DNA of 64,000 bases, from the NCBI GenBank assembly GCA_028868375.1, contig JAGWUP010000003.1, forward strand, positions 219,048 through 283,047, written 5' to 3'. This DNA comes from Elusimicrobiota bacterium. GTDB taxonomy: Bacteria > Elusimicrobiota > Elusimicrobia > UBA1565 > UBA9628. Position numbers and translations under genes: made by a program. Shown piece after piece: positions 1 to 7,795 of the stretch (within the stretch, counting starts at the first letter, position 1; each line of letters starts with the position of its first letter). A model generated the notes under the pieces. That model had not been told where the DNA came from. It did no database searches and saw only the letters and a list, made by a program, of their open reading frames with translations.

Positions 1-1
1 C

Positions 2-748
2 ATCCACGCCTCGCACCTAGCCCACTTTTTGGCCTACAAGGCCGCCCATCCCGAACTGCGGCTCGACGGCGCCATCGGCCACTCCATGGGGATCGTCGCC
101 GCCCTCGTGGCCGCCGAGGCCATGAGCGTGGAGGATTCCGGCGCCTTCATCCGCGCCCGCGCCGAAGCCTTCTCGAAGGTCTGCAAGAGCTTCGGAGAGC
201 CAATGGGCCTGGCGGCCGTCTCCACGGAGGACTTCGGCGAGGTCTTCGAGGCCGCCGCCGAGGTCCCCGGCGTCTCGGTCGCCCTGCACAACACGATCGG
301 CCGCGGCACCATCGGCGGCAGCACGGCAGCCCTCGAGGCCTTCGTACGCAAGGCCCGCGAGGAGGACTGGCCGGTCAAGGTCACCCTCCTCAAGGTCGAG
401 GGCCCCTACCATACCAAGGCCTTCTCCCCCTGCAAGGCCGCTCTCCAAGCGGCCCTGGCCCGCATCGAAGTCCGGCCCCCGCGCGTGCCGGTCTTCATGG
501 GCACCTCGGGGCGGGCCGAGAACGATCCCGCGCGCATCAAGGCCTTGTTGGCCGAGCAGGCCGACAGCCCGGAGCTCCATCATTCCGCCGTGCGCGCCGC
601 CTACGCCGCCGGCTGCCGCCGTTTCCTTGAGATCGCCCGCAAGCCGCAGCCCGTCACATGGCTGGCCGACCAGCTGCGCGCGCAGGACGGCCAGCCCTAC
701 CCGGACGTCACGGCGCTGGCCGTCACGACCGAGCAGCTCTCCGGCTAA
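2..748 (+). CDS. FabD-like malonyl-CoA/acyl-CoA:ACP acyltransferase (5' truncated)
   Basis: The 3' part of an acyltransferase-domain protein; its reading frame is already open at the first bases of the window, so the N-terminus lies outside. The nucleophile-elbow motif GHSMG is at visible residues 26-30, and the catalytic His lies in the GPYHTKAF segment about 110 residues later, the spacing seen in FabD and polyketide synthase acyltransferase domains. These enzymes move malonyl or another acyl group from CoA to an acyl carrier protein in the cytoplasm. The stop codon overlaps the convergent QueC-like gene by 4 bases. It may be a stand-alone FabD or the end of a longer megasynthase; the part to the left is needed to tell. 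Confidence 0.8.
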   Translation: MHASHLAHFLAYKAAHPELRLDGAIGHSMGIVAALVAAEAMSVEDSGAFIRARAEAFSKVCKSFGEPMGLAAVSTEDFGEVFEAAAEVPGVSVALHNTIGRGTIGGSTAALEAFVRKAREEDWPVKVTLLKVEGPYHTKAFSPCKAALQAALARIEVRPPRVPVFMGTSGRAENDPARIKALLAEQADSPELHHSAVRAAYAAGCRRFLEIARKPQPVTWLADQLRAQDGQPYPDVTALAVTTEQLSG

Positions 749-1392
749 GCCGGCGTCAGTCGGCCATGACGGGCCGCGATTAGCCCGCGCTCCTCGCACT
801 TGCAGCAGCGGCCGCAGGGAACGCGGCCACGCGGATCGATGCAGGAGAAGGTCAGCTCCAAGGGCAAGCCCAAGGCCCCGGCGCGGCGGGCCACCGCGGC
901 CTTCGTCATCCTGCGATAGGGAGCGCGCAGCCTCACCGGGCGCTTGAGCCCCGCGGCCAAAGCCCTCTCAAGCAGCGCCAGAAAATCCGGCGAGGCGTCC
1001 GGATACGGATTGCCGGCCAGAATACCCAGCGCCAGCGTCGGCACGCCGCGCTGGGCGCAGACCGCCGCCGCGGCCGAAAGCAGCAGGAGATTGCGCCCGG
1101 GCAGGTACAGACTCTCCTTCCAATCGAGCTTGGCGGGCGGAACTCCCCGGCCGCTGAAGGCCCAATGGCCGCGCGGCAACAGCGGTGTCTCGACCGAGAG
1201 CACGGTCAAGGGGCGCAGGGAGGCCCGCCGCAAGAACCTTAGGAGACGCGCGATCCAGTAGGCCTCCGCCGCCTCCCAACGAAAGCCGCAGCTCACGAAG
1301 AAGGGGTGGACCTCGCGTCCGCGCGAAAGCTCCTCCAGCAGCAGCGTCGCGCTGTCGACGCCGCCGCTAAGCAGGACTCCCGCGGCCTCCAT
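745..1392 (-). CDS. QueC/ExsB-like ATP-dependent synthase
   Basis: A 215-residue PP-loop ATPase. The pyrophosphatase motif SGGVDS is at residues 9-14, and a Cys cluster near the C-terminus (C-IDPRGRVP-C-GR-CC-K-C) matches the zinc site of 7-cyano-7-deazaguanine synthase. QueC converts a carboxylated deazaguanine to a nitrile via an adenylated intermediate; relatives in natural-product loci amidate or adenylate other carboxylates. No other queuosine genes (queD, queE, queF) are visible. The gene is last in a leftward operon behind an FAD-linked oxidase and a halogenase-like enzyme, with 5 bases to the upstream stop. The context favours a tailoring role, but a housekeeping queuosine role cannot be excluded. 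Confidence 0.75.
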   Translation of the reverse strand: MEAAGVLLSGGVDSATLLLEELSRGREVHPFFVSCGFRWEAAEAYWIARLLRFLRRASLRPLTVLSVETPLLPRGHWAFSGRGVPPAKLDWKESLYLPGRNLLLLSAAAAVCAQRGVPTLALGILAGNPYPDASPDFLALLERALAAGLKRPVRLRAPYRRMTKAAVARRAGALGLPLELTFSCIDPRGRVPCGRCCKCEERGLIAARHGRLTPA

Positions 1393-1397
1393 GGACC

Positions 1398-2726
1398 CTA
1401 AAACGCCCCCACTCCAGGATTCATGATGCCCTTCGGATCAAAACAACGCTTAAGCCAGCGCAGGCGCCGGCGATAGGCTGGATCTAGGCGCGCCTTGGCC
1501 GCCTCGCCCCAGGCCCTGCCCAAGCGATAGGGAAGCCCCAGCCGCGCCAAGTCGCGGCGCGCGGCGGCCTCAAAGCGGGCGCTCTCGCGCTCCAGGCCTT
1601 CTCGCCGCCGCCACCACAAGAGGGCGGCCGTTCCCTCCAGGCCGAAATAGGTCCGCAATCCCGCCTCGCCCTCCGTCAGCCGCCGCGCCCGAGGCCTCCA
1701 GCGCTTAAGCCATAAGCTCTGGATGCGGGAGATGTTGCCGTAAGGCGCCGAGACGCTGACTCCCGTCCAGCGCCGCGGCCGCTCCCCGCCGAACCACCTG
1801 GCCGGCTCGTTTTCCGTCCGCTCCGGCCCCGGCAAGCCGAGGCGCCGCAGGCGGGCGGCCAGCCAAGCGCAGCGCCGCTCGAGCTCCTCCGGCCCCAGCT
1901 CCCCTTCGAGCTCGATTCTCGTCTCATCCTCCTCCGGAGACAGCCGCGAGACGTTGACCCAATGCGCGCAGATTCGGGCGCTGCGCAAATCCCGCGCCAA
2001 TCGCGCCAAGCCCTCGAAGGCAGCGCGCGAAGGAGCGTAGCGGAGGATCAGCACCCGCCGCGGCGACAGCGGCTTGATCCGGAGCGTCATCTCGGTGACG
2101 ATGCCCAGCGCGCCCTCGGAGGCCAAGAAAAGGCCGGAGAAGTCCGGCAGGCCGGAGCGCGAGAAGGCGGGCAGGCCGCGATACAGCGAGGAGGCTCCAG
2201 CGCGCAAGACCTCCCCGGTGCCCAGCACGACCCGCAGGCCGACCAGATGGGCGGAGGCCGGCCCCGCGAACATCCCGTAGCCGGCGGTCGTGTCGTTGGC
2301 CACCATGGAGCCCAGCGTGGCGTCCCCAAAGCCGTCCGGACAGGCCGCCATGGCCAGGCCCCTGCGGCGCAGACGCTCCTCCAACGCCGCGGTCGCGATG
2401 CCGGCCTCGACGCGGACGCTCCGCTCGACCTCGTCGAGTCCCAAGAGGCGGTTCATGCGCCGCAAATCGACGAGCACCGCGCCGCGGCTGGCGCTGCTGC
2501 CCCAAAAGCTGCTCCTGGCTCCGGCCGGGACCAGGGCGACCGCGCGCTTGGCGGCCCAGCGCACCAGGGCGACGACCTGCGCCTGGGAGGCGGGGGCGGC
2601 CTCGGCCAGGGCGCCCGACAGCGGCCAGCCGCCGAAATCGCAAGCCGGCAAACGGCCGCCCGGGATCCCCGCGGCCTCGGGGCCCAAGAGGCGCCTCAGC
2701 TCGCGGAGGGCCGCCTCGCGCTTCAT
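1398..2726 (-). CDS. FAD-linked oxidase, GlcD/PCMH type
   Basis: A 442-residue protein with a PCMH-type FAD-binding domain (about residues 45-235; VPAGARSSFWG and GDATLGSMVANDTTAGYG segments, LGTGEV strand) and a GlcD-like C-terminal domain ending in the typical FDPKGIMNPG motif. The family oxidises hydroxyacids, alcohols or similar groups with FAD. The chosen ATG overlaps the stop of the upstream halogenase-like gene as ATGA; a longer in-frame start at 2894 would only read antisense to nothing and into that gene, so it was rejected. Middle gene of the three-gene leftward operon; likely a redox tailoring enzyme, substrate unknown. Confidence 0.8.
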   Translation of the reverse strand: MKREAALRELRRLLGPEAAGIPGGRLPACDFGGWPLSGALAEAAPASQAQVVALVRWAAKRAVALVPAGARSSFWGSSASRGAVLVDLRRMNRLLGLDEVERSVRVEAGIATAALEERLRRRGLAMAACPDGFGDATLGSMVANDTTAGYGMFAGPASAHLVGLRVVLGTGEVLRAGASSLYRGLPAFSRSGLPDFSGLFLASEGALGIVTEMTLRIKPLSPRRVLILRYAPSRAAFEGLARLARDLRSARICAHWVNVSRLSPEEDETRIELEGELGPEELERRCAWLAARLRRLGLPGPERTENEPARWFGGERPRRWTGVSVSAPYGNISRIQSLWLKRWRPRARRLTEGEAGLRTYFGLEGTAALLWWRRREGLERESARFEAAARRDLARLGLPYRLGRAWGEAAKARLDPAYRRRLRWLKRCFDPKGIMNPGVGAF

Positions 2727-4093
2727 CGCGGCGGAAGAGAAACGAGCCGATCGTCTATGGTCGTCAGCCGCGCGGGATCGAAGGCGCGGGCCGCCGCCTT
2801 GAATCTTCGCCGGTCCTTGACGTCGCGCGGCGCTCCGAGGCCGGCGAAGATCATCCCGAAGTACCAGCGCGCGTCGGCCCCGATCTTGTCCCATAGGCCG
2901 TGCCCCGAGGCGACGTAGGTGAAGGCCGCCTTGGAGTATGAGTTTTTTTCATGGTCGGCGATCGAGCGCGCCTTCCAAAAATAGTCCTTGCGGTCGCGAT
3001 TGGCGTCGTAGAAGTACTTCGTGAAATCGAGCAGCTCGTCGAAGCGCTCGCCGTGGACCGACTCGTAGTGCCCCAGGGCGCGCTCCGCCTCCCGCGGCCT
3101 GCGCAAGGCGATGTCCACGCAGTCCGCCGCCAATTCGCCGGAGTGCATGCCGAGCGTGACGCCGTAGGAGAGCAGGGGGTCTATGAAGGCCGCAGCGTCC
3201 CCGGCCAGCAGGAAATTGCGGCCGCGCAGGCTGGCGCTCCGGTAGGACCAATCCCGGGAGAGACGGACCGGCTCCAGGCGCCGCGCGGCCGAGAGCAGGC
3301 GTGAGACGGCGGGAACGCGGCGCAATTGCCGCGCGTAAAATTCCTCCAGGCCCAGGCGGCCGGCCTCCCCGGCCCGATCCACCGACACGACCACTCCCAC
3401 GCTCACTCGATCTCCGGACAAGGGGATGTACCAAGTCCAGCCGGAGTCGAAGCTGGCCACGAAGGTCCTGTCGCTGGCGCCCGCAGGCAAGCGGCCCCCC
3501 TGGAAGTAGGAGTAGAGGGCCATGTTGCGCAAGTTGGGATCGAACCTGCGCCAGCCGAACTGCCTGGCCAGCACCGCCGCCTGTCCGGAGGCGTCGATGT
3601 AGTACTTGGCCCGGGCCCGTCGCACGACGCCGCCGCGGCGATAGAGGACGCTGCGCAGCTCGCCTGCCTGAACGTCCAGGCCGACGACGGCGGCCCCTTC
3701 GACAACGCGCGCTCCCCGGCGGCGGCAAGCCTGGAGCAGCAGCTCGTCGAAACGATCGCGTTGGACGTGGTAGGCGAAGCGCCCTCCCTTCTCCACCAGG
3801 GGAACGGCCTTCGTCACGTCGATCGACCACAGCCTGCGGCTGCGCCCCCACAAGAACGCGCCGCCCCTCTTGAGAAAAAAGCGCTCGCGCCGCAAGGCCT
3901 CGCGAACGCCGAGGCGGCCATAGAGGCGATCCAGGGCCGGCAAGAGGGACTCTCCGACATGGTGGCGGGGGAAGCGTTCCTTCTCGATAAGAAGGACGCG
4001 CCAGCCCGCCTTGGAGAGGATGTTCGCGGCCGTGCTGCCCGTCGGCCCGCCCCCGATCACGACGACGTCGGCGTTGTCGCGCAAGGCGTCCAT
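2723..4093 (-). CDS. Putative flavin-dependent halogenase (FAD monooxygenase fold)
   Basis: A 456-residue flavoprotein. It has an N-terminal Rossmann motif GGGPTGS (residues 14-20), the HHVGESLLP segment typical of halogenase-like monooxygenases, and a KRGGAFLWG segment whose Lys75 sits where halogenases of the PltA/CmlS type have their catalytic Lys. The sequence GWTWYIPL (W219-P224) fits the WxWxIP halogenase signature exactly, and a GD motif for FAD (LLAGDAAAFIDP) follows. Such enzymes chlorinate or brominate aromatic or enolic substrates using FADH2. Geranylgeranyl-reductase-type oxidoreductases share the fold, so halogenation remains an inference. First gene of a leftward operon, divergent from the gene at 4139 across only 45 bases. 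Confidence 0.72.
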   Translation of the reverse strand: MDALRDNADVVVIGGGPTGSTAANILSKAGWRVLLIEKERFPRHHVGESLLPALDRLYGRLGVREALRRERFFLKRGGAFLWGRSRRLWSIDVTKAVPLVEKGGRFAYHVQRDRFDELLLQACRRRGARVVEGAAVVGLDVQAGELRSVLYRRGGVVRRARAKYYIDASGQAAVLARQFGWRRFDPNLRNMALYSYFQGGRLPAGASDRTFVASFDSGWTWYIPLSGDRVSVGVVVSVDRAGEAGRLGLEEFYARQLRRVPAVSRLLSAARRLEPVRLSRDWSYRSASLRGRNFLLAGDAAAFIDPLLSYGVTLGMHSGELAADCVDIALRRPREAERALGHYESVHGERFDELLDFTKYFYDANRDRKDYFWKARSIADHEKNSYSKAAFTYVASGHGLWDKIGADARWYFGMIFAGLGAPRDVKDRRRFKAAARAFDPARLTTIDDRLVSLPPR

Positions 4094-4102
4094 CGTATCA
4101 TA

Positions 4103-4131
4103 TTGCCCGGGGCGCCCCGCTGTCCTATAAT
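4103..4131 (+). promoter_or_regulatory. Sigma-70-type promoter, leaderless spacing
   Basis: TTGCCC (4103-4108), a 17-base spacer, then a perfect TATAAT (4126-4131). The ATG at 4139 follows after 7 bases, so transcription should begin at or very near the start codon. The same 36-base interval must also hold the promoter of the divergent halogenase-like gene (a TATGAT/CAATAT box on the other strand at about 4096-4104). Confidence 0.6.
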
Positions 4132-4138
4132 GCGCCGG

Positions 4139-5053
4139 ATGTCATCGGCGCAGTCGTCCCTGCTCGAGGCTTGCGCGCGGGCTTGCCGCGCCCCGCGCCT
4201 GCTGCGCCGGCGCGCGCGGCTGGCGCTGCGAACCCTCGACCGCCTGCCCGCCCCGGGACGCTCCCAAATCCAATTCTCCCTCAAGATCGCCGGGGACCGC
4301 CCGCTGCCGATCCTGCGCTTGTGGAGCCTTTGGCATCGCGTGGCGCCCGGCCCCGCGCAAGAGCGCCGAGACGCCTACCTGGCCCGCCTGCGCGGCTTCT
4401 CCAAGCTGATGGGCCCGGCGACCGCGGGCGGCGGCGCCCGCTCCGCGCTCAAGGCGCTCGAGCTCGTCGGCGAGCGGCCGATCGACCTATTCCTCAGCGC
4501 CGACTTCGGAGTGGAAGAATCGGTCTACGGCCTCTGCCTCGCCTTCGGCGGCGTGCGCGAAGACGGCAAGGCGGTCTTTTTCCCCGAAGCAGACGCCGTG
4601 GCCCGCGAGGTTCTTTCCGAGGCCGGCTTCGCTCGCCGCAAAATTGCGCGGCGCGGCCTCTTAAACCTGGCCTTCGACATCCGCCGCGGCGCGCTGCTCT
4701 GCAAGACCTACCGACTGGCCGGACCTCAAGCGCCCCTGCGCGGCCGCCAAGCCCAGGCGGCGCGCGCGCTGACGCGCCGCTTGCGCCGCCATCGCCCCTT
4801 CGTGTTCTTCAGCGACAGCCACGGCGCCGGCGGCCGCCGGCGCAAGCTCTTCGTCGAGCTGCTCGACAAGCCCTGGACCGGAGAGGCCGACGCCCTTAAG
4901 CGGATCGTCGGGGCCGTCGTCGCGGCGGGAGGAAGGCTTGAGGCGCGCGCCGCCGTTCTCAGCCTCGCCTCCTGCCCCGCGCTGCTGGCTTGCGTCGGCC
5001 TGGAGGAGGACGGAACGGCCACCTTCTACTTAAGGCCGGGCGGCGAAGCGTGA
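4139..5053 (+). CDS. Unknown protein, paralogue of the 13,184-14,098 protein
   Basis: A 304-residue soluble protein of no family I recognise. It resembles the product of 13,184-14,098, also 304 residues: both share a central pattern (about residues 115-190) of P-[IV]-D-L-[FY]-[LF]-x-[SG], S-V-[YF]-G, a GGV turn, then LNL-[AG]-FD and a K-[TC]-Y-x-L strand, plus FFS and E-[DP]-DG-x-[AV]-T-x-YL near the end. The alternating hydrophobic strands suggest a beta-rich enzyme. The ATG at 4139 was preferred over 4130 because TATAAT overlaps the latter. The stop overlaps the GTG of the next gene (GTGA). Its presence in both arms of the locus suggests a dedicated, perhaps substrate-binding or tailoring, role. 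Confidence 0.7.
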   Translation: MSSAQSSLLEACARACRAPRLLRRRARLALRTLDRLPAPGRSQIQFSLKIAGDRPLPILRLWSLWHRVAPGPAQERRDAYLARLRGFSKLMGPATAGGGARSALKALELVGERPIDLFLSADFGVEESVYGLCLAFGGVREDGKAVFFPEADAVAREVLSEAGFARRKIARRGLLNLAFDIRRGALLCKTYRLAGPQAPLRGRQAQAARALTRRLRRHRPFVFFSDSHGAGGRRRKLFVELLDKPWTGEADALKRIVGAVVAAGGRLEARAAVLSLASCPALLACVGLEEDGTATFYLRPGGEA

Positions 5054-6240
5054 GCTCCGCAAAACCCCGGTCTCGCCGCCAAGCCCCGAAGCGCTCCGAC
5101 ATCGCCGTCCTGGCCGAGGCGGTCCACATGGCGCCGGCCTTGGTCGGCCCCTGGTTCGCGCGGGCCAAGCCTTACATCGAGCGCCGCGCCTACGGCCCCG
5201 GCGCCTTGATCCTGGCCGCCAGCAAGCGCCCGCCCCACCTCTACGTGCTGGTCCGCGGCAGCGCCGTCGCTCTCGACGCCTCCGGCCGAGCAACGCCTTT
5301 GTCTCCGGGCCAGCTCTTCGGCCAAACCGGCTTCTTTTTCCCCCGCGACCGCCGCGAGCATAGGGCCGGCCCGAGCGGCTGCGTCGCCCTGCGCTCCAAG
5401 GCCTCCGATTTCCGCTCCGCCATCTGGCCGCTCGAGACGCATCGCCTCGAGCGGCCGGAGCATTTCCTGCGCCGCTGGGACGGCGCGGCCGCGAGCGGCG
5501 CCGCGGACTCCCCCGTGCGGCTGCGCCGCACCGCCTTCGGCAACGTCAACACGACCAGGCGCTTGGGCGACCACGACGGCCTCATTCTGACCAGGCGCCA
5601 TCCTCAGTTCGAGGAGGCCATCGAACCGGGCGTAAGAAAGCTCCTCCTCACCCTGACCGACGCCTTCGGCTGGGTCACGTATTCCAGCTGCCAGGGCCAC
5701 CATTACGACGCGCCCCTAAAACCCATCGAGCGCAGCGTCAGCCTCCTGCCGCGCAACGAATCAGAAGCGCGGCGGATGCTCTCCATCCTCAAGCGGGCGC
5801 GCCGGCGCGCCTACGCAAGCTGCCGCGGGCTCTTCGTCAACCTCCTGCGCCGCCCCCTGCGCGGCGCCCCGGCCGCGGGCTCGGTGGAGGTCTTCTTCCG
5901 GCGGCGGCCGCAGACGCCTTGGCAGGACTACTTCCGGGGCCTCGACGCCGCCTGCTCCGCCTTCCTCGCCGCCTGCCGGGAGCAGGCCCCCTCCAGCGCG
6001 CGCAGGGCCAAGAGCCTGGCGTCGTCGGAGCGCTTGAGCAGATCTCCCGCAGAGCGGAAATCGGCGGCGGCCGCTTTCCGCAAGCCCAGGCTAAGGCGGG
6101 CGACCCCCCGCCAAAAGGGAACGAAGGGGCAGCCCGCCGTCGGATCAAGCCGCAAGACGGCATCCAGCTCTCGGACGGCCCGCTCGAAGCGCCCCTCCTC
6201 CAGCCACAAGCGGCCGGCCAAGGCGCGCGCTCGTCCGTAG
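5050..6240 (+). CDS. Cyclic-nucleotide-binding-like N-terminus fused to an unknown SCQGH domain
   Basis: A 396-residue protein starting at a GTG that overlaps the previous stop (GTGA). Residues about 20-125 look like a cNMP-binding beta-roll (LYVLVRGSAVAL, then LSPGQLFGQTGFF). A second domain (about 155-310) contains GDHDGLILTRRHPQFEEAI and YSSCQGHHYDAP, a Ser-Cys-x-Gly-His motif I cannot assign. The last 80 or so residues, from about 5990 on, are Ser/Arg/Lys-rich and lie antisense to the TPR gene; this tail looks like read-through of an open frame rather than a conserved domain. It forms a translationally coupled pair with the 4139 gene. Confidence 0.65.
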   Translation: MSSAKPRSRRQAPKRSDIAVLAEAVHMAPALVGPWFARAKPYIERRAYGPGALILAASKRPPHLYVLVRGSAVALDASGRATPLSPGQLFGQTGFFFPRDRREHRAGPSGCVALRSKASDFRSAIWPLETHRLERPEHFLRRWDGAAASGAADSPVRLRRTAFGNVNTTRRLGDHDGLILTRRHPQFEEAIEPGVRKLLLTLTDAFGWVTYSSCQGHHYDAPLKPIERSVSLLPRNESEARRMLSILKRARRRAYASCRGLFVNLLRRPLRGAPAAGSVEVFFRRRPQTPWQDYFRGLDAACSAFLAACREQAPSSARRAKSLASSERLSRSPAERKSAAAAFRKPRLRRATPRQKGTKGQPAVGSSRKTASSSRTARSKRPSSSHKRPAKARARP

Positions 6241-7736
6241 CTTGGATCCAGGGCCAGCGCCCGGCGCAGATCAGGCCAAGCCGCGGCCGCGCCGCGGCCG
6301 GACCTGAAGCTGGCCTCCGCGCGCCAGGCATAGGCCCAGGCCAGTCCCGAATCAAGCCGCAAGGCGGCGTCGAGGTCCGCCAGCGCCGCAGACAGCTCGC
6401 CCGCCGCCAACAGCGTCTCGCCGCGCCAGGCCAGCGCCCAGGCGTCCGCGGGGCGGCGCCGGACCTCTTGATCAATCGCCTCGAGGGCTTGGCGATGCCG
6501 GCGCGGCTCGGCGGCCGCGTCGAAGAGCCAGCGGCCGGCCCAGGTCTGGACGTAGGAGAGCCGGACGGCCAGCTTGGTCTGGCGCAGCGCCGAACGCAGC
6601 CGGCCGCGCAAGCGCAACGCGCGGGCCAGCTCGGCTCTGTGGGCGGCGCAAGTCGGATTGAGAGAAACGGCCTTGGAGAGATCCGCCTGGGCCGCGGCCA
6701 GGCGGCCTTCCCGCAAATTGAGGGCGCCGCGCCAAGACAAGGCGAGGGCATAGTTCGGCTCCAGCCGCAGCGCGTAGTCCAGCCTTCGCCGCGCGCCCGC
6801 CGGATCGTCGAGCGCCGACGCCAGGCCCTGGCCCAGCCAGGCATTGATCCAGCCGGAGCGCGGGGCGAGCCTGGCGGCCCGCCCCAAGGCCTGAAGGCAG
6901 CGCCGCCGCCGTCCGGAAAGATAGTGCAGGCGGCCCGACAGCGCCCAGACCCAAGCGGCCCGCGGCTGCCGGCGCAGCGCGGCGCGCAGGTCTTTGGCGG
7001 CGCGCGAGGCCTCTCCCATGAGGCTGTAAATCTCGCCGCGGCCGGCCAGGGCGACGGCCCAGCGCGGACGCCGACGCAACGCGCGGCCGTACTGCTTCAG
7101 GCAGCCGTCCGCATCGCCGCAAAGCCAGGACAAGTCGGCCAAGCGCAGGCGCGCCCAGATATTGTCGGCATCCAGCGCCAGGGCCCGCTCCAGGCTCGCG
7201 GAAAGGCCGGGCGCGTCGAGCCCCGACAGGCGGGAAATGGAGGCGTTCAGAAAATGCAGGCCGCTATCGTCCGGGGCCTTGCGCAAGGCGACGCGCAGGC
7301 GACGCGCAAAGCGGGCCAGGCCGCCATCGAGAAGGCCCTGCCAGACCTCCAGCCAAGCGTCCTGCGGCAGGAGCGCCTTGGCCGAAGCGAGCTCTTGCCT
7401 GGCCTGGCGCAGGCGTCCGAGGCGCGAGAGCGCCGCCGCCCGCCAGAAACGGCGCTCTCCCGATCCCGGCTGGAGGGCCGAGGCCTTCCCCAGCAATACG
7501 GCGGCCTCGGCCCAGCGGCCATCGAAGCAGCGCTCGACGCCCCTCAAAAAAAGAGAGGCTCCGCGGCGGCCGCGGCGCCCCCGGGGCTGCGGCAGCACGG
7601 GCTCCCAGCAATAGTTCGGCTGCAGGACGCCGGGCGTCCAAAAATATCGCTGGAACAACGGCGAGTCGAGGACGGGAAGCAGGCGGACGTCGGAGACGGC
7701 CAGGCCGAGATGGACCGCCAACTCCTGGATCGACAT
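5928..7736 (-). CDS. TPR-repeat protein
   Basis: A 602-residue protein made almost entirely of tetratricopeptide repeats from about residue 60 on (recurrent A-L-x-W-R-x-x-x-x-x-x-G-x-x-x-x-A-x-x-D-L-x-x-A-L-x-L-D-P units, roughly fourteen). There is no clear signal peptide; the first 50 residues contain a different segment with LFQRYFWTPGVLQPNYCWEP. TPR arrays act as scaffolds, so a role in holding modification enzymes or a precursor together is plausible here. It is transcribed leftwards from a recognisable promoter, divergent from the radical-SAM trio, and its 3' end overlaps the convergent gene by about 310 bases. Confidence 0.85.
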   Translation of the reverse strand: MSIQELAVHLGLAVSDVRLLPVLDSPLFQRYFWTPGVLQPNYCWEPVLPQPRGRRGRRGASLFLRGVERCFDGRWAEAAVLLGKASALQPGSGERRFWRAAALSRLGRLRQARQELASAKALLPQDAWLEVWQGLLDGGLARFARRLRVALRKAPDDSGLHFLNASISRLSGLDAPGLSASLERALALDADNIWARLRLADLSWLCGDADGCLKQYGRALRRRPRWAVALAGRGEIYSLMGEASRAAKDLRAALRRQPRAAWVWALSGRLHYLSGRRRRCLQALGRAARLAPRSGWINAWLGQGLASALDDPAGARRRLDYALRLEPNYALALSWRGALNLREGRLAAAQADLSKAVSLNPTCAAHRAELARALRLRGRLRSALRQTKLAVRLSYVQTWAGRWLFDAAAEPRRHRQALEAIDQEVRRRPADAWALAWRGETLLAAGELSAALADLDAALRLDSGLAWAYAWRAEASFRSGRGAAAAWPDLRRALALDPSYGRARALAGRLWLEEGRFERAVRELDAVLRLDPTAGCPFVPFWRGVARLSLGLRKAAAADFRSAGDLLKRSDDARLLALRALEGACSRQAARKAEQAASRPRK

Positions 7737-7742
7737 GCCGGC

Positions 7743-7772
7743 AGTTTAGAAGTTACGGCCGGGGCCCTTCAA
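7743..7772 (-). promoter_or_regulatory. Promoter of the TPR gene
   Basis: Read on the minus strand: TTGAAG (7772-7767), an 18-base spacer, TAAACT (7748-7743), then 6 bases to the ATG at 7736. This is again the near-leaderless arrangement. A TATACT box at 7788-7793 on the plus strand may serve the divergent radical-SAM genes. Confidence 0.45.
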
Positions 7773-7795
7773 CGAGGGCCCGTGTGCTATACTCG

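Noticed and set aside
1398..2894. A longer start for the FAD-linked oxidase at 2894
   Set aside because: It would overlap the halogenase-like gene by 170 bases; the ATG at 2726 gives the ATGA junction seen throughout the locus and fits the family length.
7761..7782. Inverted repeat GGGCCC-TTCAACGA-GGGCCC as a terminator or operator
   Set aside because: Each arm is itself a palindrome, so hairpin and chance explanations are equal; it lies between divergent starts and has no T-run.
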